This document shows positions 12,801 to 25,099 of a DNA stretch of 64,000 nucleotides, piece by piece. Both the position numbers and the translations under genes were made by a program. The first letter of the stretch is position 1. Each line of letters starts with the position of its first letter. The stretch is taken from contig NC_089980.1 of assembly GCF_036417845.1 (NCBI RefSeq), forward strand, positions 48,420,501-48,484,500, given 5' to 3'. Origin of the DNA: Apteryx mantelli. Lineage: Eukaryota > Chordata > Aves > Apterygiformes > Apterygidae. The notes beneath the pieces were generated by a model. The model saw only the letters and a program-made list of their open reading frames with translations, searched no databases and had not been told where the DNA came from.

Positions 12801-13519
12801 AGTTGGGACTGGTGGAGACATTTTGAAATTCATATTCTTAAATTTGCACCGCTGAGCTGTTCTGTCCTCGATGGGCGAGCACCTGGCACCCAGGCCCTGG
12901 TGCTCGGTACTGCTGGAGCGTGGTGTGGCAAGGCTTTACCATACACCACCACCATGATGTAGCTGCTGTTTTGTGCCGTGGGGGGCTGCTTTGCACAGGC
13001 TTAGCTGATGGGATGGTTAAAACGTTTGTACCCTTTTGCAGCTGGTGCAGATGTATCTCTGTAGGAGGAGAGGTAAAGCAGTGGTAAGAGCTGTGCGTGT
13101 GAGGACACTGCCCCTTGGTGCTCCAAGAAATCACTGTCTTGAGAGAACCAAAAACCGGTCACTTGAAAGGGGAAATTGAAACAAAGCAAGACCTTGATTC
13201 ACTGCAGTGTTAGTCCCACAAAAATTGTTTGATTTGACTTGGTACAACCACTTCTCCTCTTGGGGACTGTGTTTTCCCCTTCCATCTTTTGATCCAAGTT
13301 TACAAGTGCTGTAGCAGCCTGTTACACATGTTGCTGATGGAGCCACGCTGCACAAACTGGGCACTCAGCGCCAGCTCCCGCAAAAGGTCCTTGAGTGGCA
13401 GCTCTTGCCCTGCAAGTGCTGTGCTCAGCTCTGAGGAGCAAGCTCCTGGCTCCGCAGCCATGGACATGGAGAGAAGCCCAGGCTCCTGGAGAGCATCTGG
13501 ACCAACTCTCCGTGGGAAG
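9897..13519. other. Intergenic sequence, no gene recognised
   Basis: There is no recognisable exon or named repeat. A moderately GC-rich part at about 11,880-12,350 opens frames on both strands (up to 123 codons on minus) without recognisable protein similarity. The segment near 12255-12300 includes a CCCATTGAAGTCAGTTGGAG phrase of the kind found in old amniote interspersed repeats, too short to classify. Confidence 0.5.
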
Positions 13520-13950
13520 CAGGGCCTTAGGTTAGGTTGTACAGAGCCCTGTCAAGCCAAGCCCTGAATGTTTCCAGCAAGGGAGATGCCACCACATCTC
13601 TGGGCTATCTATCCTAGCCTTGTGAAGCAATTTGTACCTGTTGCCTCCTGTCCTGTCACTGTGCATTCTTGTGAAGAGAGTGCCTCCATCTTCTCTATAA
13701 ATATGTTTCAGGTATTGAAAAACAGGGATTAGAGCCCTCCCTCGCTTCTCTAGGCTGCACAAACCCAGTTCTTTCAGCCTTTCTTCATATGGCACCATTT
13801 TGGTTCCCCCCGCCCCAGCCCCAGACTCCCTAGTTTTTGAATGTCCCTCTTGAACTGGGGGGACCAAAACTGGACCCAGTGCCCAGGTGTGGCCTGACAA
13901 GTGGGTAATAACATCCCTTGATCTGCTGATACAGCTTTGCTATGTAGTTA
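13520..13950 (-). mobile_element. CR1 LINE fragment, minus strand (3' part)
   Basis: Read on the plus strand this is the reverse complement of the CR1 3' region. Recognisable phrases are GCCACCACATCTCTGGGC, TTGCCTCCTGTCCTGTCACT, CAGTTCTTTCAGCCTTTCTTC and CTTGAACTGGGG followed by an AAACTGGACCCAGTG-type segment. CR1 is the dominant non-LTR retrotransposon of birds and encodes an endonuclease/reverse transcriptase. Only the distal reverse-transcriptase and 3' part remains, with frames broken, so the copy is inactive. The 3' octamer terminus is not clear. Boundaries are approximate. Confidence 0.85.
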
Positions 13951-14739
13951 TACAGTCACTACTACAGAGTATTTTTTCATCCAGGGATTTCAAAAAGTTT
14001 TGTAAGGATCTTTTAGGAATAGCTCCTGGTTTCTTCCTTCCTGAGATCTTTCAAAGGAAGTCAAAGCTCCTTCAGCCATCCCATCTACAGATCAGAAGAA
14101 TTAAGTCTGTCTTTTTTACTTCCCTTTCCCTTTTGCATAACCATAAATACACACCTTCTGCAGTGTGCGACTCTAAAAAGGAATTTACAGGGAAAAAAAG
14201 ACCAGCTTGGAGTAGCAGGGAAGATGCATTAATTTAATAGATAAAAAGTAGTAAAATCTCAAAGTTTCTCTTATGCATACGCCTTATGAGAGAGATTAAA
14301 CTTTTTCTAAACTGCTATGTATATGAAAAGCAATATTTTTCATAATGATTTCCCTAAGCAACATAATATAGACAAAAAAACAAGACCTGGCTCTAATCTT
14401 GATGTTTTTCTTCAAAAAGTATATTCCAGCTGGGTGAGTACTCCACCAGATCTCTGGCAGTGTGGTTGCTTGTTCTGGAGAACATTGCACTGTCTATCTA
14501 GCTCAGCTCTGTGCTTCACCAAATGACCAGGTTTTATTCAAGCCCAGGTATGCACCTCAATTTAAGTCTTTATAGTGGAAACAGTGGTATTTGACTTCCT
14601 TTTGGTAGCAGCAACAAAGAAATGTTAGTGACCTCCACCACAGCTGCCAGGGTCTTTTCCTTGCTTGCAGGTATTTGAAGAGATGGCAGTATTATATAGA
14701 GTGACACTCAGAAGATCCTCTACACCATCTCTCACTCAG
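13951..14739. other. Sequence between two CR1 fragments, nothing recognised
   Basis: About 0.8 kb lies between two minus-strand CR1 pieces. It may include diverged CR1 sequence or later insertions. There is no recognisable coding region. Confidence 0.4.
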
Positions 14740-16200
14740 AGTGCATGCACTTAAATTGCCCTTGGCAGATATTTTTCCAGCATGCTTATGAAAAGCCTCT
14801 GGTGTGGTGACCCTACAGCCTCCCCTGGCTTGGTCCTGCCAGGGCATCGCTGTCCTTCCTGGGAGGGAATCAAGTTGGGATCTCCTCTCTGCAATTGAGT
14901 CCTGTGCATTGTCTTCCCACCTGAGGAGACTTGGTCAAGTCTCGCTTCTCCTTTGCAGCTATCGTTTTTCTATTTGAAAAGCCTTTACTACATCTCTGCT
15001 CAGTATTCTCTTCCCTGGCAGGAACAACCCTAATTCTCTCCATCACTTTCCTACACCATGATTTGTTGTTCGTACTATTTTTCTCCAGACTATCAGTCAA
15101 TGCTTTCTTGAAGTGTAGGATCCCAAATGACACAGTGTTTCTGCAGCAGTCAGACAAACTGAGAGAAGTATCACTTCATGTTCTTGCACATTTTGCTGCT
15201 AGGAGCATGACCCAGTATGATGCTTACCCTTCTTAGCAGCAGCAAGGGGTTGTGATACACAATGACACTAGATTCAGCAGTAGAGCTGTGTAGCCAGTTG
15301 TTACCCTGACAAATGCCTGTTCTCACAGAAGTCCCTAGCTAAGTGTAGCACTTTCTCTTGTCCTTATCCAACTGCCTTTTGTTTTGAAAATTACTTCTCC
15401 AATTTGGCTAGATCATTTTTAATGTCTCCTGTGTACTGACAGTCCTTCCACCCTAGCCATCAACTACAAACTTAAAAATCATACTCTGTGTTCTCACTAT
15501 CCAAAGCATTTCTACTATATATATACATTATATGCCACCAAATCTATGTTTGATTCACCCTTCCAGTTTAATTAATGATTTACTGATAATGACTCTTTGA
15601 AACAGGTTTTCTAACCAATTCTGAACTCACCTTCTGACAGTGTCATCCTGAAATAGTCACCTCCACACATAAGAACCCTCCATGAGCAAATGCTAAACTT
15701 CACCGTAGTCAAAGCACATCTGTTGCTTCTGCAGAATGACAATTTCTGCTTTTATCCTTTCACTGGAAGAACCTGAAATGGGTTTGGTATTTGTTCCTCA
15801 GTGCTGACCATCATTCATCTACGTGGCTTCTTCCAGGTGTTTGCAAATAGTCTGGTTCATTGCTATGGTGGTTTTCTGGGCACTGAAGCTAAGCCAAGTG
15901 GTCTCTGGTTGCCTTGCTTGTCTGTCTCCCCCTTTGTAAAACTCCATTTGCTCTTCCCTGGTTTCGCATGACCTTGGCTGCCCTCCCCAGACTCTCAGAT
16001 AACCTCAGACAGCTCTGAGACAACTTCTGCCAGTGTTCAAAATACCTATGGTGAATGTCATTAGGCACAACCAATTGGAGAACATTTAATTGATCAAAAT
16101 GCTCTTTTTAGACAAATTTAGATAACTTTCTCTTTTTTCGTAGTACCCTGAAATCTTGCTCTTTTGGTGCTAGTTCTGTCGGCTGACTTATCGTATCTTT
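14740..16200 (-). mobile_element. CR1 LINE fragment, minus strand (3' end and reverse-transcriptase region)
   Basis: Plus-strand sequence reads as antisense CR1: an AGCCTCTGGTGTGGTGACC-like 3' portion near 14790, CTTTCTCTTGTCCTTATCCA and CTTCTCCAATTTGGCTAGATC near 15350-15410, then the TTTTCTAACCAATTCTGAAC segment near 15607, and a diverged counterpart of the part encoding the RT palm (about 15700-15860). The order of landmarks is collinear with a CR1 in reverse orientation, so I treat it as one element of about 1.4 kb separate from the copy at 13.5 kb, because the 3'-type sequence recurs. It is old, with many indels and stops. Boundaries are approximate. Confidence 0.75.
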
Positions 16201-19200
16201 CTCCTGTCACTGGAAACAGAAAAAAATATATTAAATACTTCATCATTGTTGGCATTGATAGATTTAAGCAGCAGAAACGTGGGGAGAGAAAGGACTACCT
16301 GTTTCAGCAAGAGACTTAATCCTGGAGACCGTGTAAATCTCTGCACCTCACAAACCAAAGACCCTTTAACAAACTCCAGCCAGGAGACAGCTACCCTACA
16401 TCAGTAACACAGAAAGGCATGCCAGGCTTTTGGAGAGCCAGGGTTGTGTGTTTTGCTTTTATTGAGTATTACATTTTTATATGCCCTGGGCTGGGCTGGC
16501 TGCCACACAGCCCCTTCCCGTGTGCCCCAGTGCGGCCAGCCCCAGTGTGGGTCAAGTCCGCCATGGGCGCTGGGACTGACTGTGGCCAACAGGCCTCTTT
16601 GCAGAGCTGGGCTTTGTGCCGATAGAGGAACAGCGAGGAGCGAAAATACAAAGGGGACCTTGCAGGAGGGAGCCTGCAGGGCAACAGGAACCCTAACCAG
16701 CTAAACGATGTTATTGCTAATTTTTTATGAAAGGTCTTGTTCTGAATTCAAAAGGAAAGAGGCTTTCTTCAGGGCTTAACCCTGTCAGGCAGCAATCCTC
16801 ATTCCCTTGATCCACTTGTGACTTTCTTGTGGGTACACAGTGGCCGTGGTGTCTCTCACTCTCCACATATTTTTACAGCATGTGCAGCATCATCTCATAT
16901 CAGAGGGCCTCAGAAATGTTCCCAAGCTGTAAAAATGGGTTAATCGTGTAATGATCTCTTGTTTGTAATTCAGCAAAGCATTATACAAGCACTCATAAAT
17001 GCTGATCTTTGAAAACAAGAGCAGTTTCATAAGCGATTGTTTAGTTCAACCAATGTACAAAGCAAATTTTTCTTAGAATTCTGCATTATTGTTATTTTTT
17101 TAAATACTAAGTGGTCCTTTAATGAGTGTTAATCTCTGACAGATGGCTCTGTACATCTGGCACTACTGAAGAGTATAAGAGTCTAATTTATGTGGAAAAC
17201 TTATTTAAAATTCTATATTAATTAGAAACAACTAAAACAACTAATCTTTTTATCCTGGGAGTGCATGAGGGTGCCAAAGCACCACCAATAAATTCCACTG
17301 CCAAGAAGTGGGAGAGAGTTTGCAGACACAACTGACGGGATGAGCAATTTTTCTCCTTTCATAGTTGTGAAATACTTGCTTCTAAGAAAAAAAAAATCCT
17401 GTGAACAAAGCACGCTGTCCTTCACAGACAGATTCGTGCCGGCTCCAGCTTTCGCTGAAAGATGGCATCACATCAGTGTCTGACTCGCTCTCCGGTACAA
17501 GGGAGGGCATCCCTGGTGTAAAGGCAGAGTTGGAGAGTCTGGCGCCGAGCATGCCCGGCTCAGCGCAACACCTGAAGGGCTGGCCGCGGGCCACCGGCCT
17601 TGCTTCCCCCCCACGCTCACAATTTTAAGCTCCTCCAGGCTCTGGTGAAGAGCTGGAGCTCTTGGTGGCTGCGACAGCTCGTGCTCACCCCAGCAGTGTG
17701 GGGCATGGAGGGCAGTGCCCGGGGCAGGTAGGGGTGGGGAGCCGAGCGCAGGAAAGCAGGGCTGTGCGTGTGAGCCCCCTGCGCCCCGACCGCTACAGAA
17801 AAGATGAAGGAGGAGGAAAAAGATAAGGAGGAAGGGATCCCCTAGAAAGTATGCAGAACTGCTCCAGCAGAGAGGCAAATTCATGTGAAACTCGGCTTTA
17901 TCTGTGCCACTGCTCACAGAGTAACCATGTTACTCCTGCAGGCATCAACTTCAGAAACAGGAAAAGTTAAAAAAATGGGAGAAGCCCTGCAACCAACAGC
18001 TATGTAGGCATTTTTAATAAAACACAGAATCGGCCAACTTCAGAGCGCAATGCCCGCTCCCACAGTGGCCACTGTGATGAGTACCCTTGGATTTGCTGGG
18101 AATGCAACTGGGTTGTTATGCTGTTCTGGGAACCTGTCATTTGGAGGTGACATCGTGCCCAGACAATTAAAGATAGCTCTAAGCTACTCCTTGTCTGTGA
18201 CAAAATAAACATTTACCTGTTAATCTTTCCTCTTTTGCCACCATGAAATACTCAACCTGATACAGAGCAGAATTTTAAAATTTGTACTGGAATAAGAAAA
18301 AATTATTCCATGCCAGTCCAGAAGAGGCTTTTTCTGTCTGCAAAAGGTCAGATTGCCTTATCTTGAACCATAAAGGGGCTGAAGATTGAGTATTGTTTCA
18401 TGCTGAAATAAAAGCATTATTTTGTCTTGAAGATTAGAACAGATTATTTCTCCAGCATGTGGATCTATATTTAGAGTGACAATACATAAGGTTTTCTTAA
18501 CAGTGGTAAATCTTTTCCTACGAAAACACTATCCTAAAATTAAATCCCTAGACAAGACTGCTTTGTGTTTTAAAAGTACTTTCTCTTTGGAGACTTCTGA
18601 GTCAGGTTAGCCTCTTAAATCCTTATGAAAAAGTCTTAAAAAAAGGAAGCTGATCAGACTCTGGATATGCAATAGCGATCTACTGAAATGAATAATTTCA
18701 CTAAATGTGTTTTCTGGTGGCATTTTAATCATTGAGTATCTGACAGCAGAAGTATAGTTTCCATTAAAATTCAATGGGTGATTTTAAAGGTTGTAGAACA
18801 TACTTTATTTCCTGTTAAATTCTTTTTGATTGTTCCATAGCAATGAGAAGTAATAACTCTAGGTTACCATCTTGTTCCATGGCAAGTCTCAGTGTGCGGT
18901 GGATGTTGAGGGAAAGCCTCTAGGGTGCTGGCCTGTGAACTGGAGATGCTGAAAGCTCATCCCTGCTCCAGTACACTCTGCCTGCATGATTTTCTCTGAG
19001 CTGCTGAGTGTGTTGCAGGACCAGGATGCTGCCGTAGCCAGCTTATCATCCCACGGCTACCAAAGTGAAGTCCAGAACCTGAAGCTGGATGCCTGTATTC
19101 TTGATAGAGAAGACCGGGAGAGTTAGTCACCCTCCAAAGATGACTGGAAACCCGGACATCCTACAAGTCAGGGAGCCTCTGCTATTAGCCTCCAAGAGAC

Positions 19201-22200
19201 AGGAGGTATATTGGGAAACATCCTGCCCTTCTCCAGACTTTGGGCACCCAAACACTGGGTCCTGTCTTGAGGGCTGGTGGTAACACCTTGCCTGTTTCAG
19301 AACTGACCAAAGCTCATTGCATCCTTCAAAAACAAAAAATAGGCATTGGTAGTAATGCCTAAATTTTAAGTTAGTGGTTTGAACACGTGCACAGGAAATG
19401 AGACAAATGGGTTTTAAGCCTCTCAGCTGGAAGAAGTTCAAACCCACATCAGAGAGAGTCAGCAAGTAAAAGCCTGGCTGTGTAGCTGAGGAATGAGAGC
19501 ACACTTGGGGTAGGGAGGGCAGATTCGCTTATGTGTTGCGCTCTAGCCTGTGGCTGAAAATCAAAAATCGTTTTGGGAACACAAACTGGAAACTAAGTCA
19601 AACTCCTTACTGGTCTATTAAGACAAGCTTCCTCCTGCCTAGTCTCTCCTTTTATGATTTGATGAGCTGAGTTTGTACCACCTCTGCCCAAGGGAGATGG
19701 CTCTTGACCCTGCAACAGATAATTAAAATAGTTGCCTTGGAATAAAACAGCCCTGGTATAGAAACCTAAAGGAGACAAGGCACAGGTGCTTTGTGACTGA
19801 GTATAAGTAGCTGAGGTTGGTCACATACTCACAGCCTTTATTTTGCCTTCATCCATCACCTTTCAGGTAAAATCCTGGCACTTCATTTCCACTGGAATAG
19901 CTGTCTTGAGCTCAACATCTTTGCGTACAAACGCTTGGTGTTTGCAACAACAGCATGTATTCACTCAGGACATAGTGATTTAAAAGTTGACTTGCAGTTC
20001 TTCTGTCTGGAAATACCAGCTCAAAAGGGGTGCAAAGCATCCAGACACTTTAAAAGAGACTGGCTCCGTTGGAAAAGGTCCTGTGTGAAAGCTGCACCAT
20101 CAGCTGGTAGCGCCTTCCCAAGTGCAAAGGCAGCAGAAATCCTGCATTGTGCTGGGAAGAAACCCTGGCAATGGTTCTCGGGCTGAACGGGGGACTGTCT
20201 TCACCAGCGTGAGGGGCCTAAGCCTGCCTCCGGGGAGGCACAATGCTTCCCAAACTCAGATAACTCAAGAAGAAGAGAATTTCATCCTACAGCTATTTAG
20301 AATGAAATTCATAAGCAGCTCTGTCCTACCTCTGCCAGGGGCATGCTCTGGGAAACTGAGGTATTTTATTGTATTAATCATGCTGCTGGAGGGTTTCTTA
20401 GCACCCTGACTTCTGGAATCCAGGAACACAGGAGAATCTCAGAATTGATTAAAAGTAATAATTCACTTTCTAGCTGTCATGAGCTAGAGAAAAGCTGGAA
20501 ATTGTTACTTGATTGTGATTCAAGGGTTCAGACAAGGCAAAAGGAAAAGATTCCAAGGTTGCTGGCATTTAAAAAAAAAATCTTTTAATTAAAACTGGTC
20601 CCTTTGTGTAAGGAAGAGCCTGGTTTGTGATTTTTGAACACATATGGCTGGCAATTTTGTGAATGGATCTGCAGTGGCCCAAGACCTGCATATGCTAGCT
20701 CAGTTAGTGTGTGCATCTCCATATGCCCATTTTAGAAATTAGGATCCTGAGGCCCATTTGTCATTTAACCACCGCCCCCCCCCAAAAAAAAATCTGGCTA
20801 CGTTGAATCTGTCCTGGAGGCACTGCCAGGCATTAGTTAGTATTTGCACTGCAGCATCTGATTCTGTCTGTGATGTCTCTCTAGCGATAGAAAGGAACAC
20901 TTTTCCAATGCTAGCATTCACTGGCAGGCTTGGCAATACAGGGGTTTAATTCTCGTAACACCACAGCATTCATTACTGTAAATCAAGCTTTTTGAAATCT
21001 TTGGAACTGCTGTACAGAGCGAAGTACGGGTAAAGGAGAGGCTGCCCGAGTAACAGCCGAACTTCTGCCTTAGGTTTTCCCTATGACAGGAACTGTTTCA
21101 GATAGATTATAGGTAGCACTTCATAGAAATAATGGTTTTCCCATGATAGCAAGATTTTTGTACCATCATTAAGCTTTGCAAGACTTGACATGCAGACATG
21201 AGAAAGTGACAGCTACCAAAGCCCTCTGTACATAATCCACTTACTTCTAATCGTACAAGAAGTAGGCAATACTTGTTCCCTCTTTCCTCCTCTTATTTTC
21301 CCTCGTGTAGAGAAAGTGAGTTGACCCAGCCTGTCTGGTCATGGACCAACCAAAATAAAAAGGGAAAGTTCATGAAAACTGAATGCATTCTCCCTTCCCT
21401 TAAAGAAAAGAAATGGATTTGAATTGAGGCAATCATGGCTCTAAATTTGAGAAAAATAACCAGTTCTCTGATATGTGAAGCTCATTCCATCACTAATAAG
21501 ACAGGAAGGCGGTTTGCGTACCTTGCTGTTTTCTGTTACATATATACATTACTTAATTGGAAGGCTTGTGCCATACACGAGTGACTACGAGGGATCATAA
21601 GCTTTCCACCATAAAAGAGATTAACCAGTAACTGGCTTGCACACAAGTTCAGCCATCATCAATGCAAAGTAACATTTAATTAACCTAGAAACTGTTACTG
21701 AGGAGTTTGTATGAGCAGCAAAAGATCAAAGAAGATGTCCCTCCCCCATCTCATTGGTCTGGTTTAACTCCTTAAAACAGGATGTTGTGCACAAGGAGCA
21801 TGGGGTGGGCTTGGTTTTTTTTTTCCTCTTCTTTGAAGTTGTTTTCAAATGTTTTTGGCAAAGCTGATAACAAGTGTGATGTTTTCTATCTACCTACTTC
21901 TCTTTGCAATAAATTTACCAGCTGCAGAGACTGAAGCGTTTCCCTGAGAACCGTGGCAGAGTGCAAAAGGCTGCTCACCCAGGAGGTGCTGAGCCTCTCC
22001 CCGATAAACCTGCTGTACTTTTTTAGAAGCCAGTAGTGGGCACTCTTGCTCAGGGACCACAAGTGGCAGATCAAGGGACATGTTTGCCACGGGGTCTGTG
22101 ATAGGTTGGGATTGGGGACCTGAACCAGAACTGAACCTAAGACATGTTTTTAAAGTTTTATTGTTGGAAGCACTTTCAGCCACAGCCAAACCTGACCCAG

Positions 22201-22559
22201 AGCAGAGCTGGAGCTTTTGCTGGTTCATCTGCTGCTTAATGTGCTGCTCCCAAAGTGAAAGATGACATGTTCTAAATGGTACTGCTGAGTGTCACATAGT
22301 TTTGCCGAGTTCGTTCTCAGTTTCCTGATCCAGAGGGAAGAAGTGACAGCGAGGGGGAGAGGCAGGACCACCCTCTTCAGAGGCACTGCAAGATAATTAA
22401 AGTGATTACAGTAACTCTGTAGCCATGACCTTAGAGGACCCGCAGCAAAGAAGCAGCCCTTGATTCAGTCCTAAGCAGTGCACATTGTTCAGTAAGTAAC
22501 TATTTAAGCAGTGTGTACATCATAATGTATTAAATTCAGCCTTCTTGTAGGAGCAAAAA
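16201..22559. other. Intergenic sequence, no gene recognised
   Basis: No exon or RNA gene is recognised. A locally GC-rich segment at 17,420-17,800 carries some CpG and a 149-codon minus-strand frame (17468-17917) with a Leu/Phe-rich hydrophobic run, without known similarity. At 18,900-18,985 there is weak resemblance to the tRNA-derived 5' part of MIR-like SINEs. A C8-10/A10 tract lies near 20,775-20,791. Confidence 0.5.
18900..18985 (+). mobile_element. Possible MIR/tRNA-derived SINE 5' fragment
   Basis: The order 'CTAGGGTGCTGGCCTGTGA ... CATCCCTGCTCC ... ACTCTGCCTGCATGATT' resembles the tRNA-related head of MIR-type SINEs, in which a B-box-like region is followed by a description such as 'CCCTGCTCTGCCAC'. 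It is degenerate and the 3' core is not evident. It could be coincidence. Confidence 0.3.
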
Positions 22560-22699
22560 AGACACGCAGGCACACAAACCCCACAAAAAAACTCTGGAAA
22601 AGTCCAGATAAGCCAAAGGAGTCGGTGTGGTTAAAAAGCAGAAGCTAAGAGAAGTTAAAGAAAGTTCAAACAAGGAATAAACCAAGCTGTCTGGCAAGT

Positions 22700-22734
22700 T
22701 AAATAAAATAAAATAAAATAAAATAAAATAAAAA
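22700..22734. repeat. (AAATA)n pentanucleotide microsatellite
   Basis: Six to seven perfect AAATA units lie within the CR1 copy and are flanked by further A-rich sequence to 22746. Likely polymorphic in length. Confidence 0.92.
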
Positions 22735-23898
22735 CAATAAAAAAAGTCAGGCCGGAAAAAAGATTTTAAAGAGCAACTTCCAAAAGGTAAAAACTAATAT
22801 TCAATATTTTTAAACACATCAGGAGGAGGATGTCAGCCAAAAGTCTGTGGGATCGATACAATATCAAGGAGCAAAAGGAGCAAGCACGCCCATGGCAATA
22901 AGGTTAACAGAAAAGCATTGCTGTCCACTGTAATAGACTTCAGCCTTTCTTTATGGCAAGGAACTTCCTAAAACTAGAGAGTGAATAAATGAGACCTCAG
23001 GGCAGCTGAAATCATGAATAATAACTAGTTGGTGGGACCAGGAGATACTCACACAAGAGTTCTGAATACTTCTGGAACTCAGATATAAATTTGTTAAGCA
23101 ACTGCTACTTTCATCTATAATCCATACATATATAACATATCAGCTGTGCTGCCACAGGAATGGAAGCGGATAGATGCGATACTAACTTTTAAGACAGGTT
23201 CTAAAGAACCACTTTCAGTGTTAGCCAGGAAACAGCAGATTAGTAATACTGACTTCCACTCAGGGGCATTGCAAGAAAACAGAATAAGACTAGAAGAAGA
23301 CACATACACACATGTGATATGTTGGGAAAGGTCCTGCTCTGTGTAAATAAAAGACATGCTGCATGTTAGATTTCTTTGAAGCTTTTGAAAAGGGATTAAA
23401 CTGCCAGGGCGTATGAAGGAAGATCATTTTATAGATTAATAACTTGTTGAATAGTAGAAAACAAAGCACAGTTTTTCTGTGGAGGAAGGACATCAGCTGG
23501 AATCCCTCAGGAGTCAATATTAGGGCCTGTGCTCTTCAACATATGCATAAACAATCAGAAGAAATGTGTGAATACTGCAGCAACAAAGTCTGCTGATTAT
23601 AAAAGGCTATTCAGATAGCCTACGCTAAAGCTGTCTGTCGGAAGCTGCAGAACCATCTCACAGTATAGAGTGACCAGGACGTAAATTGGCAAATTAAATT
23701 AAATGCTAAAAGATACTAAGTAATGTGCATAGAAGAAAACGATTCAAATTCTGCATACATCACGATGGGCTTTAAATAAAACAGAAAACCTCTTCCTGTC
23801 ACTGTACAAAATCCATGATTTGCCCACTCTATTAATGTGCTGTTCAGTTTTGAGCCTCCCCTCTCAAAAAGGACATAATAGAATAGGAGAAGAACCAG

Positions 23899-23943
23899 AT
23901 GTGTGGCATGGTGCAGTGTGGCACAGTGTGGTGTGCCACGGTG
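23899..23943. repeat. Imperfect GTGTGGCA-type tandem repeat
   Basis: Variants of a 9-11-base unit (GTGTGGCATG, GTGCAGTGTGGCA, CAGTGTGGTGTG) follow one another within the CR1 copy. Units are diverged, so copy boundaries are uncertain. Confidence 0.55.
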
Positions 23944-24386
23944 TCCTTAAAACTGAGATGGTACTTCAGTTGGGAAAGAGAGGACTGGGCAGGGGCAGAA
24001 AGTGATACAGCCATGCTAAGAACATGATCGGATCCTGAATAGCACAAGGAAGGTGGAATTTGCTTCCCTCCTTACCCCCCCACCCCCCCAAGAATTAAGG
24101 GAATATGCAATGACATTACCCAAGAAAGAAAAGGAAATGATATTTTACATAATGCATAATTGCCATGGGACACTGTGGAGGCCTAAAATACAAATGCATT
24201 AGACAAGCTCTCAGTGAGTACGTCGAGCCATGGCTGTTAAGCCTGATAGGTTGCTAAAACCTATCAAAAAGCCGTCTGGACACAATCCTTGGAAATGTGC
24301 TCTAGGTGACCCCGCTTGAGCAGGAGCGTTGGACTACATGATCTCCAGAGGTCCCTTTCAACCTCAACCCTTCTGTGATTCTGTGA

Positions 24387-25099
24387 ACTTCTGGTTCAGA
24401 AGCCTCCTAAACCAGAGGACTGTGGGGGAAAGATCACTCTACCTTGTTCTTTTCCATATACTCTTTCCTTAAGTAGCTACTTAAGTCCAGTGTCAGACAA
24501 GATACTAGGTGAGACAAACCTTTACATTGAATTAGAATGGGTTTGAATATTTTGTAGCTGCAGGTACAATAATACAAAGTATGTTTCAATAGCTCACTCT
24601 TTAATAAATTTACCAGGTCACTGTATGAGTAAAATATGTAAACTCTAAATGAATGCCCAAACCCACTGAAACTAATACAAAGTATTAGACTGAAGAATAC
24701 TTGAGACTGAAGAATATTAATTAATCATCTGGCTTTTTAAAATAGGAATCTTCATCTGAGTTCAGTAAGGTTTTTGAGACAAATAACATAATGATTTATA
24801 AACAGATCCCTAACAGTGAAAATACACAAGACAATAAAAAATACAAGACATAACTGACATGCAACCCAGCTGCAAAACAAATAGCAACTATGACCTGGAT
24901 TTATAAACAGTCTCCTCTACATCATACCTTTCTGGTAAAATCACATACAAACCCATTTGTATATAACTATAAACTATAAAGCAGTACTATAAAGGACTGC
25001 CTATTGTGAATTATCCTGTCTCTTCAAACTGAAGACAGTTTGCCGTGTTGGATGGCTGAAATCCACTACTGAAAGCTGTCTTCTTAACTTGGACAACCT
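24387..25099. other. Spacer between tail-to-tail CR1 copies
   Basis: About 0.7 kb of AT-rich DNA contains no recognisable gene. A 12-bp word GACTGAAGAATA is duplicated at 24688-24699 and 24705-24716. Confidence 0.55.

Larger units (their letters stand above)
22560..24386 (+). mobile_element. CR1 LINE, plus strand, about 1.8 kb with intact 3' terminus
   Basis: The element is collinear with the 3' half of a CR1: an early ORF2 segment (GGAAAAAAGATTTTAAAGAG at about 22754, TTTTTAAACACATCAGGAGG at about 22808), the CACACAAGAGTTCTGAA segment (23051), the reverse-transcriptase part around GTCAATATTAGGGCCTGTG (23513) with CTCTTCAACATATGCATAAA, and the 3'UTR with CTTGAGCAGGAGCGTTGGAC. It ends in the CR1 signature TTCTGTGATTCTGTGA at 24371-24386. 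The termini identify the family and orientation firmly. The reading frame is broken by many stops and indels, so the copy cannot encode an active reverse transcriptase. A pentanucleotide microsatellite has expanded inside it near the 5' end. Confidence 0.92.

Noticed and set aside
13520-16200. Treating the two neighbouring minus-strand CR1 fragments as one continuous element
   Set aside because: Sequence of the 3' part type occurs twice (near 13.6 kb and near 14.8 kb), which one copy cannot explain, so I list two.
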